From positions 372,001 to 436,000 of the forward strand of contig NZ_CP107935.1 of NCBI RefSeq assembly GCF_036038375.1: a DNA stretch of 64,000 nucleotides, in the 5' to 3' direction. Shown here one piece after another: positions 26,223 through 34,808 of this stretch; position 1 is the first letter of the stretch; each line of letters begins with the position of its first letter. Source of the stretch: Streptomyces sp. NBC_00414. Lineage in GTDB: Bacteria > Actinomycetota > Actinomycetes > Streptomycetales > Streptomycetaceae. Made by a program: the position numbers and the translations under genes. The notes below the pieces were generated by a model that saw only the letters and a program-made list of their open reading frames with translations, was not told the origin of the DNA and searched no databases.

Positions 26223-26597
26223 CTAGCAGTCACGCACCGGGTTCGTCTCGCTGTAGATGGCGGTGTCCTTCATCCAGCCCAGACGCCCGTTGTCGGCGAC
26301 GGTCATGAGCCAGCGCGTCGGGTGGGGTCCGCCCACGTAGGCCTGTCCGTCGAGCTTGCAGTAGAACCAACTCGGGTTCGAAAACATGGTTCCGACCACG
26401 TCGTTGGGATTGGGATACAGGTGATTGTTGCCTATCGAGCCGTAGACCGCGGCGCCGGAGACGTTCGCGCACCAGTGCCTGATGCCGTCACCGTCCTGCC
26501 AACAGCCGTCAGCAGCAGACGCGGACGGCGCTGCAACGGTTGCGCCGAGTGCTGCGGCAATGCCGGCAGCGGCGACCATCAGCTGTCGAAATCGCAC
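26223..26597 (-). CDS. small secreted SH3-like protein
   Basis: A 124-residue protein starting at GTG 26597 (AGAGGA 8 nt upstream) with a signal peptide (to about residue 29, APSASA). The mature part has four cysteines and segments such as AYVGGPHPTRWLMTVADNGRLGWMKDTAIYSETNPV, the pattern of bacterial SH3-like wall-binding domains in Streptomyces. The related sequence at the end of the neighbouring serine hydrolase (TNQWWAYLPQYGGYVSNIYI) suggests the two bind the same wall target. Confidence 0.78.
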   Translation of the reverse strand: MRFRQLMVAAAGIAAALGATVAAPSASAADGCWQDGDGIRHWCANVSGAAVYGSIGNNHLYPNPNDVVGTMFSNPSWFYCKLDGQAYVGGPHPTRWLMTVADNGRLGWMKDTAIYSETNPVRDC

Positions 26598-26678
26598 GTG
26601 GGTGTTCCTCTTCTTTCCAGGGCATGTGTTCACGCCGGGCATGAAGGACCGAGGGGCGCTGTCCGAGGGTCCCGGGAG

Positions 26679-27845
26679 TCACCGTTCACTTCGACACAGT
26701 GGGACGCCGGGCAGTTGATTGTCCGGACTGCTGATGTAGATGTTGCTGACATAGCCTCCGTACTGAGGCAGGTAGGCCCACCACTGGTTGGTGTACGGGG
26801 GGACCGAGACGGTCTGGCCCTCCTTCTGGCAGCCGACCAGCACCTCGACCCCCGCGGGGAGTTGGGTGAGCGCGTCGTTGCCGGTCGTGGCACCGGGGCG
26901 GACGTTGACGCCGGAGCTCCAGGTGCCGAACCACGTGCCTGTCGGGCGCACTGCGCCCGGAACGTTCAGTGAACGGGTCAGCCTGCCGATGTCGGTGTAG
27001 GCCTTGCCGTAGGAGGTGCCGGTGGGGTGCAGGGTGAAAGCGACCACGATGGAGCGGTCCCCGGAGCCCACCGTCCCGGTCGTGTGCAGCGCGGGGTGCG
27101 TCACGTCGACGTCAGCCGCCTCGGTGCCGCGGGCCGACGTGTCGGAGGGACACGTACCGTCGTCGCGGTCGCCGAAGCCCGACCAGCCCTGCTTCACCGC
27201 CCAGGGGCGGTCGAAGGCGCCCGCGATACCGAAGTGCTGGTCGAAGAGGTCGGTGGTGGAGCAGCGGGTGGACTGCCTCAGCTGGCCCATGATCAGTTCG
27301 CGTACGGTGGCGGGCGCCGTGTCGAGCAGGTAGCGGTAGACCTTCACGGTGTCGGCGGCCGTCGTGGCCGAGTAGCCCCACATACCGTCCTGGCCGTCCG
27401 GTGGCCGGGTCGTGTTGTCGAGCTTCAGCTCGCGGGACATCCGGTCGACGATCGCGCCGCCGCCGTTACGCACCCAGAAGTCACTGGCCGCGTCGTCGTC
27501 GCTGCTGCGGAGCATGGAGTTGAACTGGGCCCGGTCGCCGGCGGGGATCTCGTAGGCCGGGCCGCGCTTCCACAGATAGTCCAGCGCGATCAGGAGTTTG
27601 ACCACGGAGGCCGATCTGAACTGCATGGTCGTGTTCAGTTGCTCGGTGAAAGTGCCGGTCTGCCGGTCGAAGACGGCGACTCCTGCCGTCACCCCCGCCG
27701 GCACCGTGACGGTGGCCGCGGCGCGCGGCGCGGGCGATGCCGTGTCCGCTGCCGCCACTGCCGTCGGGCTCAGCATGGCCGTCATCACTGCCATGGCCAC
27801 TGCACACCATGCCGCTACGAGACGAGGGCTGCTCCATCGGGGCAT
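26679..27845 (-). CDS. secreted serine hydrolase (beta-lactamase/PBP fold) with C-terminal SH3-like domain
   Basis: A 388-residue protein: signal peptide (1-32), a beta-lactamase-like domain with the SxxK motif (SASVVK, about 78-83) and an SDF-like element (SDDDAASDF), then a C-terminal SH3-type domain (residues ~300-388, ending ISSPDNQLPGVPLC). This architecture resembles secreted class-A beta-lactamase-related hydrolases that act on or bind peptidoglycan. It is probably not an antibiotic resistance enzyme, since a clear KTG motif is not visible. The upstream gene ends 4 nt before its start, so the three secreted proteins form one operon. Confidence 0.82.
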   Translation of the reverse strand: MPRWSSPRLVAAWCAVAMAVMTAMLSPTAVAAADTASPAPRAAATVTVPAGVTAGVAVFDRQTGTFTEQLNTTMQFRSASVVKLLIALDYLWKRGPAYEIPAGDRAQFNSMLRSSDDDAASDFWVRNGGGAIVDRMSRELKLDNTTRPPDGQDGMWGYSATTAADTVKVYRYLLDTAPATVRELIMGQLRQSTRCSTTDLFDQHFGIAGAFDRPWAVKQGWSGFGDRDDGTCPSDTSARGTEAADVDVTHPALHTTGTVGSGDRSIVVAFTLHPTGTSYGKAYTDIGRLTRSLNVPGAVRPTGTWFGTWSSGVNVRPGATTGNDALTQLPAGVEVLVGCQKEGQTVSVPPYTNQWWAYLPQYGGYVSNIYISSPDNQLPGVPLCRSER

Positions 27846-27849
27846 GGGC

Positions 27850-28302
27850 TCAGTACCAGTTCGTGCGGTCGAGGACGCCGCCGTCGCACACCAGCGCCGC
27901 GCGGGACACCCGCCCGTTGAGGTTGTTGCCGATCTTGGTGTACGCGTAGGTGAGTCCGGCCTCGACCGGTTCGGACGTGTTCACCCAGCTGCTACCGCCG
28001 TCGTCCGAACGGTCCAGGTAGGCCGAGCAGTTGCTGGGGGCGTTCTCGATCCGGGCGAAGGAACCGCAGCCACCGTTGTAGAAGTACTTCAGCGTGATGG
28101 TGCGACCGCCGTAGCTGACGGTGCGGTTCGCGACCGGGGAGTAGTAGGAGCCGGAGCACGACGTGGACTCCGGATAGAGGCCCTCGTTCGCGTAGGAGCC
28201 GTAGCCCTGGCTGGCCGCGTGGGCCGCGCCCGGCGTGGTGAGCAGCAGTCCGCCCGCCGCCGCGGCGGCACCGAGTAACCGCAGTGAAGGTGAGGTGCGC
28301 AT
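27850..28302 (-). CDS. secreted protein, DUF2690-like
   Basis: A 150-residue protein with a signal peptide (RLLGAAAAAGGLLLTTPGAAHA) and a small Cys-containing domain: YPESTSCSGSYYS, GRTITLKYFYNGGCGSFARIENAPSNC, YLDRSDDGGSSW. The Cys-Gly-x-Phe-Ala-Arg pattern after a beta strand resembles DUF2690 domains of actinobacterial secreted proteins. The ATG at 28302 with GGAAG upstream is chosen over longer frames because the signal peptide starts there. First gene of a three-gene secreted-protein operon. Confidence 0.75.
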   Translation of the reverse strand: MRTSPSLRLLGAAAAAGGLLLTTPGAAHAASQGYGSYANEGLYPESTSCSGSYYSPVANRTVSYGGRTITLKYFYNGGCGSFARIENAPSNCSAYLDRSDDGGSSWVNTSEPVEAGLTYAYTKIGNNLNGRVSRAALVCDGGVLDRTNWY

Positions 28303-28469
28303 GGTGGTCTTCCCGTCCCGAGTGGTGACTCGGCCGTGTGTGCCGAGCCTGCGGGGAGGAGCGTCGCCCGGATCGCGCTCTCGGAGCAATCTGTTCGACG
28401 TATATCGAAAGGCCCTCGCGGAGAGATTCGATGTGCAGGTCGCTGGCTACGGAGCCCGCTCAGCCCTTT

Positions 28470-28823
28470 CCGGGCAGCCGCGGCGGCGCCCAACGGCGTG
28501 ACGTGGTGAATGACCGCACCGCCACTCGTCGGCGCCGGAAGTCGAGCAGTCGTGCCTCGCGGAGGATCCCGGCGTGGTGGCTCGCACTGACCGAGGAGAC
28601 GCCTGAGCGGCTTGGCCAGATCCGTGGTCGTACAGCTGTTGGCGGTGGTCCGAAGGATCATGGCCCGTGTCGTGCCCATCAGCGCGCCGAACACGATCTC
28701 TGGGGCGCCCGGCGGCGCGCCGGCGTCTCCCGCCAGCCAGAGCGGATCATGTTCGATCGCGTGCACGAGCCCCGGAGTCAGCGCCGGGTCCTTGAAGCTT
28801 CCGCTCCACCGAAACGCCCTCAA
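28470..28823 (-). pseudogene. ArsR-type regulator remnant (frameshifted)
   Basis: Reading leftward from ATG 28823, the frame encodes a winged-helix core (VFGALMGTTRAMILRTTANSCTTTDLAKPL). It then loses homology at about 28604, where one extra base shifts the frame. In the next frame the match continues as GVSSVSASHHAGILREARLLDF and VAVIHHVTPLGAA, the recognition helix and wing of ArsR-family regulators. The N-terminal region expected before the HTH also looks incomplete. It is non-functional unless the frameshift is a sequencing error. The left boundary is approximate. Confidence 0.7.
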
Positions 28824-28931
28824 CTACGGATCAGGTCCACCGGGTTGTCGGCTGGGACGGTTGGCTCGGTGCGCTCTCGTCGCCGTACGGGCCCGGTCAT
28901 CAGGCTGAGCGCGGCGGCAGTCGCTCCGCGC

Positions 28932-29588
28932 CTACGGCCGCGGCGTGCTGTCCCAGCGCCATGTGGTGAGACGAGGGTGCCCGGGCAGTTCCGTGCGCCC
29001 GGTGGCCCACAACAGCGTGAGCCAGGGATCCGCGCTGCCCGGGGCTTCAGGGAACAGACGGGCGAGTACTCGCGAGCAGAGAGCGGATGGCGGGGTCCAG
29101 GTAAGCCCGAAGCCTTCCGCCAGATCGTGCGTGTGAACCAGTGTCTCCACTACCCCCATGGCCGCGAAGCCCTCGGGGTCCGACACCCCGCTGGCGTGGT
29201 GGGCGCGGACCTGGGGCGACGTCGTACGCACCATGGCGACCAGCAGCGCGCCGCTCGCCTCCAGCACCTGAAGCAGGCCGGCCGGGCCCGCGTCGCGGTC
29301 CGCGAAGAGGAAGTTCCAAGGTCCGCCCGGCCTCTTCTGGGTCAGCGCGATGGGCACATGGGTGTCCAACGGCGGGCTCTGCGGCCCCAGTTGGACGGCG
29401 TAGTAGAACAGGTCGTCGGCGAGGTGTTCGAGGGTCTCCCAGCAGTCCCACTCCAGCGAACCGGCCTTGCCGTCCCACCCCGTTGCGGGTGCCTCACGAA
29501 GGACGCCCACGGCGAGCCGTACGGCAAGGTCGATGTCGTCCGCGGTGACGGGAGACAACACTGATCCGGTTTCGCCTGATCGTGACAT
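28932..29588 (-). CDS. mycothiol-dependent maleylpyruvate isomerase-like (DinB/MDMPI) protein
   Basis: A 218-residue protein of the DinB/MDMPI N-terminal fold. It has the long helix with the metal-site pattern WDCWETLEHLADDLFYYA (His55) and the second cluster GFAAMGVVETLVHTHDLAEGFGL (His152, His154), typical of actinobacterial mycothiol-dependent enzymes. Substrate unknown. These proteins often detoxify by mycothiol transfer. Confidence 0.85.
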   Translation of the reverse strand: MSRSGETGSVLSPVTADDIDLAVRLAVGVLREAPATGWDGKAGSLEWDCWETLEHLADDLFYYAVQLGPQSPPLDTHVPIALTQKRPGGPWNFLFADRDAGPAGLLQVLEASGALLVAMVRTTSPQVRAHHASGVSDPEGFAAMGVVETLVHTHDLAEGFGLTWTPPSALCSRVLARLFPEAPGSADPWLTLLWATGRTELPGHPRLTTWRWDSTPRP

Positions 29589-29689
29589 GCCAGCACCGTA
29601 TCGCGATGGGAGCGGGCAGCCCTTTCCAACTGGTCACTTCGGGAACCGAGATCGTCACACCGACCCGGCCCACCACCACGGACGACGCA

Positions 29690-30100
29690 CTAGCTGGTGG
29701 GTGATTCAGCGGGCAGTAGAGGCACGGTGATGGTGAGGTGTTCGTCGGTGGTCGGCAGGGCGGTGGCAAGAGCGTTCATACGAGTTGCGAGGTGGCCGAT
29801 CACCCGGCTGGTCAGTTCCTCGTCCCATACCGCTGTGCCTTCCGGTGGCAGGCGCATCTCCTCCCTGACAGGTGGGTTGTCACCGAGATAACGTGCGGTG
29901 TCCTTGTTGACGACCCAACAGGCCAGTGCGATCTTCACCTGCCCGGGTGCCGCCCACTGCGCCCGTACGTGGGCGCACATACTGAAGTCGTCCCCGCCGA
30001 ATGTGACCGTCGTGGAGAACGCCCTGCCACGGGGATACTGCCGTAACAGCTTGAGCACTGTTGGTTCCACAACGGCTCGCGCCATCGGTTCCGTGTACAC
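29690..30100 (-). CDS. hypothetical protein
   Basis: A 136-residue soluble protein with a mixed alpha/beta pattern (VLKLLRQYPRGRAFSTTVTFGG; APGQVKIALACWVVNKDTARYLG; SRVIGHLATRMNALATALP). The codon pattern is coding-like and extends the whole length. No family was recognised. The start is taken as GTG 30100, just after a G-rich (AGGGGGG) stretch; ATG 30085 is an alternative. Confidence 0.65.
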   Translation of the reverse strand: MYTEPMARAVVEPTVLKLLRQYPRGRAFSTTVTFGGDDFSMCAHVRAQWAAPGQVKIALACWVVNKDTARYLGDNPPVREEMRLPPEGTAVWDEELTSRVIGHLATRMNALATALPTTDEHLTITVPLLPAESPTS

Positions 30101-30306
30101 CGTCCGCCCCCCCTGTCGAGCCTGGCCTTCAGCATCCCAGACGGGGCCTGCGACGGACAGATCGGCCGCCGCCCAGCCGTTTCCCCCTCCAGGCAAACGC
30201 TGTGTACCTCGTGAGCATGCGAACGGCGCCGCACCCTGGGGGTGCTGATCGCCGATTCGGTAAATGTCGCGCCTTTCGGCATCGGACGCTCGCAGCGCGG
30301 CCCGGC

Positions 30307-30882
30307 CTACGCGAAACCCTGACCGTCACGGTCCGTTGAACAAGCTCGGGCGGCCGCCGTCAGCTCCTGAACCGCGTCGATCACGCTGCCCACCACCTCG
30401 GGCAGCGGCCTGGACGCGTCGACGACCGTCGCCCCACGGCCTTCATAGAGCGACCGCATCAGAGGATTCCACTTCAGGGCCGCCGCGAGCTCTTCGGGAT
30501 GGCGGCCGAAAGTGTTCGTGGTGCGGGTCGCGAGCCGGTGGCGGAGGGTGTCTTCGTCGATCAACAGGCACACAGTCATGTCGAAGAGATCGAGGACGTC
30601 TGCCTCGTTCTCCGCCGACCCGCACAAGAACGCGATCCGGGAACGTGACTCCTCGGCAAGGGCCTCAACGCGCTCGCGCACGATCGCCCACCCGTATCGA
30701 TCGAGCCAGCCCCCGGGAACCGGATCCGGAGGATCCACCACGACCTCGCCCGTGGCCCGGTCGATCCAGCGACTGAAACCGTCGTCGTCGGCGTCGAGCG
30801 CGACGTAGCCGCGGGCTCTCAACACCCCGCCGACCGTGGATTTTCCAGTGCCCGAGTTGCCCGTCACCCACACCAGAGTCAT
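30307..30882 (-). CDS. P-loop AAA_18-type nucleotide kinase-like protein
   Basis: A 191-residue protein opening with a Walker A motif (GNSGTGKST, residues 8-16) and showing the small-molecule kinase layout: YVALDADDDG (substrate/Walker-B-like strand), FLCGSAENEADVLDLFDMTVCLLID and the LID-type arginine segment LRHRLATRTTNTFGR. It resembles actinobacterial AAA_18/adenylate-kinase-like proteins of unknown substrate. The ATG at 30882 directly precedes the P-loop strand. Confidence 0.85.
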   Translation of the reverse strand: MTLVWVTGNSGTGKSTVGGVLRARGYVALDADDDGFSRWIDRATGEVVVDPPDPVPGGWLDRYGWAIVRERVEALAEESRSRIAFLCGSAENEADVLDLFDMTVCLLIDEDTLRHRLATRTTNTFGRHPEELAAALKWNPLMRSLYEGRGATVVDASRPLPEVVGSVIDAVQELTAAARACSTDRDGQGFA

Positions 30883-31139
30883 GCCGCCAGCGTAGACATG
30901 ACCATCCCGGACCGGCGACGCTTTCGCCGCAATCAGGCACGGCATGGCTTCGGCCGAGTGACTGCTTCCGAGACGATCGGTGGATGGCCGGGGTTCCAGC
31001 TCAAACCGGCCGCCCACTTGCGGACGCCTGGACGGTGAACGTGCGACAACTCTGACCCGGCAGGCAAGGGCCGGAACTGTCTATGCGGCTCTACTCCGTT
31101 TCGCCCGAAGGCTCGGGGTGCTTCCACTTCCGCGGACTC

Positions 31140-31420
31140 ACCGCGGCCGACCGTCATGGACCAGCACACCGATGAGGGGCCATGGACCGAGACTGTGCCC
31201 TTCTTCTCCACCCCGGCGACGCCGACCTCGTTGTAGATGGCGCTCTCTTCGCTGTCGACGCACCTCAGGGGGAAGCCGACGTTCACCGGCTTCACGGAGA
31301 CCTTGATCTGCCCCTTGCCCCGGCAAAGGACGGCGACAATCAGGGCATCGCCCTTCTTGCCCGCACCGAGCGGGGTCCATCGGTCATGTCGCCCCCGTTC
31401 GCAGTCGCTTGATCTTGCAG
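31140..31420 (-). pseudogene. fragment of a Streptomyces secreted/lipoprotein family
   Basis: One minus-strand frame reads ALIVAVLCRGKGQIKVSVKP, then a spaced Cys, ending TVSVHGPSSVCWSMTVGRGE. This beta-rich pattern (CxGxGxhxVxV...SSxxWxhTVG) is seen at the C terminus of many short Streptomyces lipoproteins. No signal peptide or lipobox precedes it in frame, so the gene looks 5'-decayed. Boundaries are approximate. Confidence 0.45.
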
Positions 31421-31695
31421 CACGTCCCATCAGCGAACAAGATCTCCGCGAAAACCCTGAGCGGGACATGAGCTTTCCTTTCATGTCCGGAAGCGCAGTG
31501 CTGTACCCGTCCCGGCACGCAGTGCTGCACTCTTCCCGGCGCGAGGACCGGTTCACCGTCGGGCTCACGGGCGGGCCCACGGGCGGGCTCAGCGAGCTCG
31601 CGAGTGGCACGGCCGGAGTCGCGGCCGATGCGGCTGCCGCTCCGCACCTCTTGACGCCGTTGGTTCAGACCTTTACGTTCTTCCGCACACCGCAT

Positions 31696-31720
31696 GTTCA
31701 CAGGTGAACTCATTGTTCAC
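31696..31720. promoter_or_regulatory. overlapping GTTCAC/GTGAAC operators
   Basis: Three alternating half-sites: GTTCAC (31696-31701), GTGAAC (31704-31709) and GTTCAC (31715-31720). They form two overlapping palindromes with 2-bp and 5-bp spacers, 58 bp before the chitinase ATG. It is a probable repressor/activator site and differs from the DasR consensus. Confidence 0.55.
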
Positions 31721-31777
31721 TGACATGAACGAGCCTCCCCCACCGTCTGCTTCTGACGAAAGGCTGCGATCACCCCC

Positions 31778-32764
31778 ATGACCGTACGAATCCGTACTCG
31801 TTCCCACGCCCTGCGCGCCGGACTCGCCCTGGCGGCCCTGCCCCTGACGGCGGGTCTCCTCGCCGCCCCGCACGCCGATGCCGCCCCGGCGGCGACCTCG
31901 CCAGCCGTCGCCCCGTACCTCTACAACGGCTGGGGCAACCCGCCCAGTCCGACGACGATCACCCAGGCCACCGGCGTGAAGTCGTTCACCCTCGCCTTCA
32001 TCCTCAGCAACGGCTACTGCAACCCGCAGTGGGACGGCAGCCGTCCGCTCACCGGCGGCGTCGACCAGCGCACCATCACCACGATCCGCAACGGCGGCGG
32101 CGACGCCATCCCGTCGTTCGGCGGATACAGCGGCAACAAGCTGGAGAGCTCCTGCTCCAGCGCGGGCGAACTCGCCACCGCCTACCAGAAGGTCATCGAC
32201 GCCTACGCGCTCAAGGTCATCGACATCGACATCGAGGCCGCCGCGTACGACAGTCCCGCCGTGCAGCAGCGCACCGTCGACGCGCTGAAGACCGTCAAGT
32301 CCCGCAACCCGGGCCTGAAGGTGCACATCACCATCGGCACCGGCCAGAGCGGCCCCGACACCAGCCTGATCAAGCGCGCCGCCACGTCGGGCCTCACGGC
32401 CGACAGCTGGACCATCATGCCCTTCGACTTCGACGGCGGCAGCCAGAACATGGGCACCCTGACCCTGCGCGCCGCCGAGGGTCTGAAGACCGCACTGAAG
32501 CAGGCGTACGGCTACAGCGACGACCAGGCCTATCGGACCATGGGCATCTCCTCCATGAACGGGGTCACCGACCAGAACGAGAAGGTCACCGTCGCCGACT
32601 TCCGCACCATCCTCGGCTACGCCCAGCAGCACCATCTGGCCCGGCTCACCTTCTGGTCCGCCAACCGCGACCGGCCCTGCACCGGCGGCGACTCCGAGAG
32701 CTGCTCCGGCGTCGGCCAGGCCGCCTGGGACTACACCCGTGTACTCGCCCAGTACACGGGCTGA
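31778..32764 (+). CDS. secreted GH18 chitinase
   Basis: A 328-residue protein with a Tat/Sec-like signal peptide (RTRSHALRAGLALAALPLTAGLLAAPHADA) and a GH18 TIM-barrel. It has the SFGGYSG strand motif and the catalytic DxxDxDxE-type motif as VIDIDIE (Asp149, Asp151, Glu153), with Glu153 the acid. No carbohydrate-binding module is attached, so it is a compact single-domain chitinase similar to small Streptomyces family 18 enzymes. The alginate lyase gene follows after 36 bp, suggesting co-transcription. Confidence 0.9.
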   Translation: MTVRIRTRSHALRAGLALAALPLTAGLLAAPHADAAPAATSPAVAPYLYNGWGNPPSPTTITQATGVKSFTLAFILSNGYCNPQWDGSRPLTGGVDQRTITTIRNGGGDAIPSFGGYSGNKLESSCSSAGELATAYQKVIDAYALKVIDIDIEAAAYDSPAVQQRTVDALKTVKSRNPGLKVHITIGTGQSGPDTSLIKRAATSGLTADSWTIMPFDFDGGSQNMGTLTLRAAEGLKTALKQAYGYSDDQAYRTMGISSMNGVTDQNEKVTVADFRTILGYAQQHHLARLTFWSANRDRPCTGGDSESCSGVGQAAWDYTRVLAQYTG

Positions 32765-32800
32765 CCCCCACCGTCCCTCCTCGTCGCCGAAGGACCTCAC

Positions 32801-33577
32801 ATGATGCGCTTCAAAGCCCTGGCCACCGCCACCGTCGCGGGCCTCGTCGGTACGATCGCCGTCCTGAGCACCGGCAGCGCCGCCGCGGCCGACCCGAACA
32901 AGGCTCCGGGCGGCAACTTCGACCTCTCCGTATGGCAGTTGCAGGAGCCGGTCGGCTCGCCCGGCTCACCGACCACCATCTCCTCGTCCCGGCTCCAGGG
33001 AGCAAACGGCTTCCAGGACTCGTACTTCTACACCGACACCCGGGACGGAGCGATGACCTTCTGGGCGCCCGAGAAGGGCGTCACCACTCCCAACTCCAAG
33101 TACGCCCGCTCCGAACTGCGGGAGATGAACCGCAACGGCGGCGCCGCCGACTGGTCGCTCAGCGGCAGTCACCGTATGAACGCGACCCTGCGTGTGGTGT
33201 CGGTGACCTCCAACGTGTGCGTGGGCCAGATCCACCTCGGCTCCGGAGGGTCCTCCACCAAGCCGCTCATCGAGCTGTACTACCGCGCTAACGGCGACAT
33301 CGTGGCCGGTATCGAGAACTCACCCGCCGGCGGCCAGACCCCGCACACCGTCGGCCACGTCTCGCTCGGCAAGACCTGGACGTACTCCATAGCCGTCTCC
33401 GGCGGCCGGACGATCGACCTGACCGTCAACGGAAGCACCACGCATTACACGATCCCGACCTCGTTCGACCCGTACAAGCAGTACTTCAAGGCCGGTTCCT
33501 ACAACCAGTCCTCATCGGACAGCACCACCAAGGGGGCCCGTGTCGCCTTCTACGGCCTGACGGTCTCGCACAGTTGA
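32801..33577 (+). CDS. secreted PL7 alginate lyase
   Basis: A 258-residue protein with a signal peptide (1-30) and a jelly-roll PL7 domain. All three family fingerprints are present: RSELRE (103-108), QIH (143-145) and YFKAGSYNQ (228-236). The Ile in QIH is reported to favour guluronate-containing linkages. It cleaves alginate by beta-elimination. The ATG at 32801 has AAGGA upstream, and the gene is followed by a strong terminator. Pairing with a chitinase suggests degradation of marine, fungal or bacterial exopolysaccharide material. Confidence 0.93.
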   Translation: MMRFKALATATVAGLVGTIAVLSTGSAAAADPNKAPGGNFDLSVWQLQEPVGSPGSPTTISSSRLQGANGFQDSYFYTDTRDGAMTFWAPEKGVTTPNSKYARSELREMNRNGGAADWSLSGSHRMNATLRVVSVTSNVCVGQIHLGSGGSSTKPLIELYYRANGDIVAGIENSPAGGQTPHTVGHVSLGKTWTYSIAVSGGRTIDLTVNGSTTHYTIPTSFDPYKQYFKAGSYNQSSSDSTTKGARVAFYGLTVSHS

Positions 33578-34079
33578 GCCTGGGGGTGCGCACCCCTGCC
33601 ATGGTGCGCACCCCGGTCAACTCAGCTGTGGGGCACCCGGGACGGCCGCTGTCCCCGTCGTCTCACCAACTCCTCACCAGGTCACGGCGCCGGGCACGGC
33701 GCCACTCCTCCCGAACGCCGGAGTACGACACGGAAACACCCCCAGGAGTGTGATCGGTCTCCACACCTTCCTGACAGAGGATCCCCATGGGCGACAACGG
33801 AGGCTCGGGACCTCGTCTTGGCGGGAAACCACGGGGTGCACACGCGGCGCTGCGTGGGGCCCGTCCGCGGGCGCCCACTGTGCTCCACTCGATCCGGCCC
33901 TCGGCGTCGGCCTGGATCGCCACGTTCCCTGACCGGCGAGCCGGTGGCCCCCGTAAGCGGCCACGCGGGGCACGCTCGGGAAGAATATGGGCGCCACTGT
34001 CGATCCAGCCCTCTGTCGTTCGACGTCGTGATGTAGGACGCATCACCAGAGGATGCGACAGGACCTGATGAGGGAAGAC
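33578..34079. other. 502-bp intergenic region
   Basis: After the alginate lyase terminator no gene is convincing; the frames are Arg/Pro/Gly-rich. The last 15 bp carry the GGGAAG ribosome site of the DHFR-like gene. Confidence 0.4.
33583..33614 (+). terminator. hairpin terminator after alginate lyase
   Basis: A perfect 12-bp stem (33583-33594 with 33603-33614) with an 8-nt loop, a few bases after the stop codon. Confidence 0.8.
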
Positions 34080-34727
34080 ATGGCACAGCTGCTGCGCGTA
34101 CAGAATTTCAGCATCTCCAGCGACGGTGTCGCCGCCGGCGAGGACCAGAGCCTGGAGCGGCCTTTCGGCCATCACATCGATCCGGGCAAGCTCTTCGCCT
34201 GGGCCGGCGCCACGGCGAGCTGGCCCAACCGCACCGAGCCCGGGGGAAGCCGGGGCCTGGACGACTACTTCACCCGGGATTTCAGTCACAACATCGGCGC
34301 CGAGATCATGGGCCGCAACAAGTTCGGACCCCAGCGCGGCCCCTGGCAGAACCATGAGTGGTGCGGCTGGTGGGGTGACGAGCCGCCCTTCCACACGCCG
34401 GTGTTCGTCCTGACCCACCACCCGCGTCCATCCATCACGCTCTCCGACACCACGTTCCATTTCGTGGACGCTGACCCGGCCACCGTCCTCGCCCAGGCAC
34501 AGGAGGCCGCGCAGGGCAAGGACGTCCGGCTCGGCGGCGGCGTGAGCACCGTCCGGGAGTTCCTCGACGCCGACCTCGTCGACACCCTGCACGTGGCCGT
34601 CGCACCGGTGAAACTCGGCTCCGGACTACGCCTGTGGGAATCCCCCGACCAACTGCGGGACCGCTTCCACCTGGAAGTCGTGCCCAGCCCCAGCGGCGTC
34701 ACCCACCACCTCTTCTGGCGCAAGTAG
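34080..34727 (+). CDS. dihydrofolate reductase-like (RibD C-terminal) protein
   Basis: A 215-residue protein of the RibD_C/DHFR-like family common in actinobacteria. The C-terminal signature is LGGGVSTVREFLDADLVDTLHVAVAPVKLGSGLRL, and the central segment is FVLTHHPRPS. GGGAAG lies just before the ATG at 34080. Its true substrate is unknown; the family uses NADPH. Confidence 0.88.
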   Translation: MAQLLRVQNFSISSDGVAAGEDQSLERPFGHHIDPGKLFAWAGATASWPNRTEPGGSRGLDDYFTRDFSHNIGAEIMGRNKFGPQRGPWQNHEWCGWWGDEPPFHTPVFVLTHHPRPSITLSDTTFHFVDADPATVLAQAQEAAQGKDVRLGGGVSTVREFLDADLVDTLHVAVAPVKLGSGLRLWESPDQLRDRFHLEVVPSPSGVTHHLFWRK

Positions 34728-34808
34728 GCAGGAGAGGCAGCCCGGGAACCTCGGCACGGGTGACGGGAGTCGGTAAGGGCTCCCTGTAGCGTCCTGCGGG
34801 ATCTGTAG

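Larger units (their letters stand above)
30883..31777. other. 895-bp region with gene fragment and chitinase promoter
   Basis: It contains a fragment of a secreted/lipoprotein-like gene on the minus strand (about 31140-31420) and, at the right end, the repeated GTTCAC/GTGAAC half-sites before the chitinase gene. Nothing else was recognised. Confidence 0.4.

Noticed and set aside
26223-28302. Antibiotic-resistance beta-lactamase
   Set aside because: SxxK is present but no clear KTG triad was seen, and a wall-binding SH3-like tail is fused; a wall-associated hydrolase is more likely.
31704-31720. DasR binding site upstream of the chitinase
   Set aside because: The half-sites are GTGAAC/GTTCAC, not the ACTGGTCTAGACCAGT-type DasR element.
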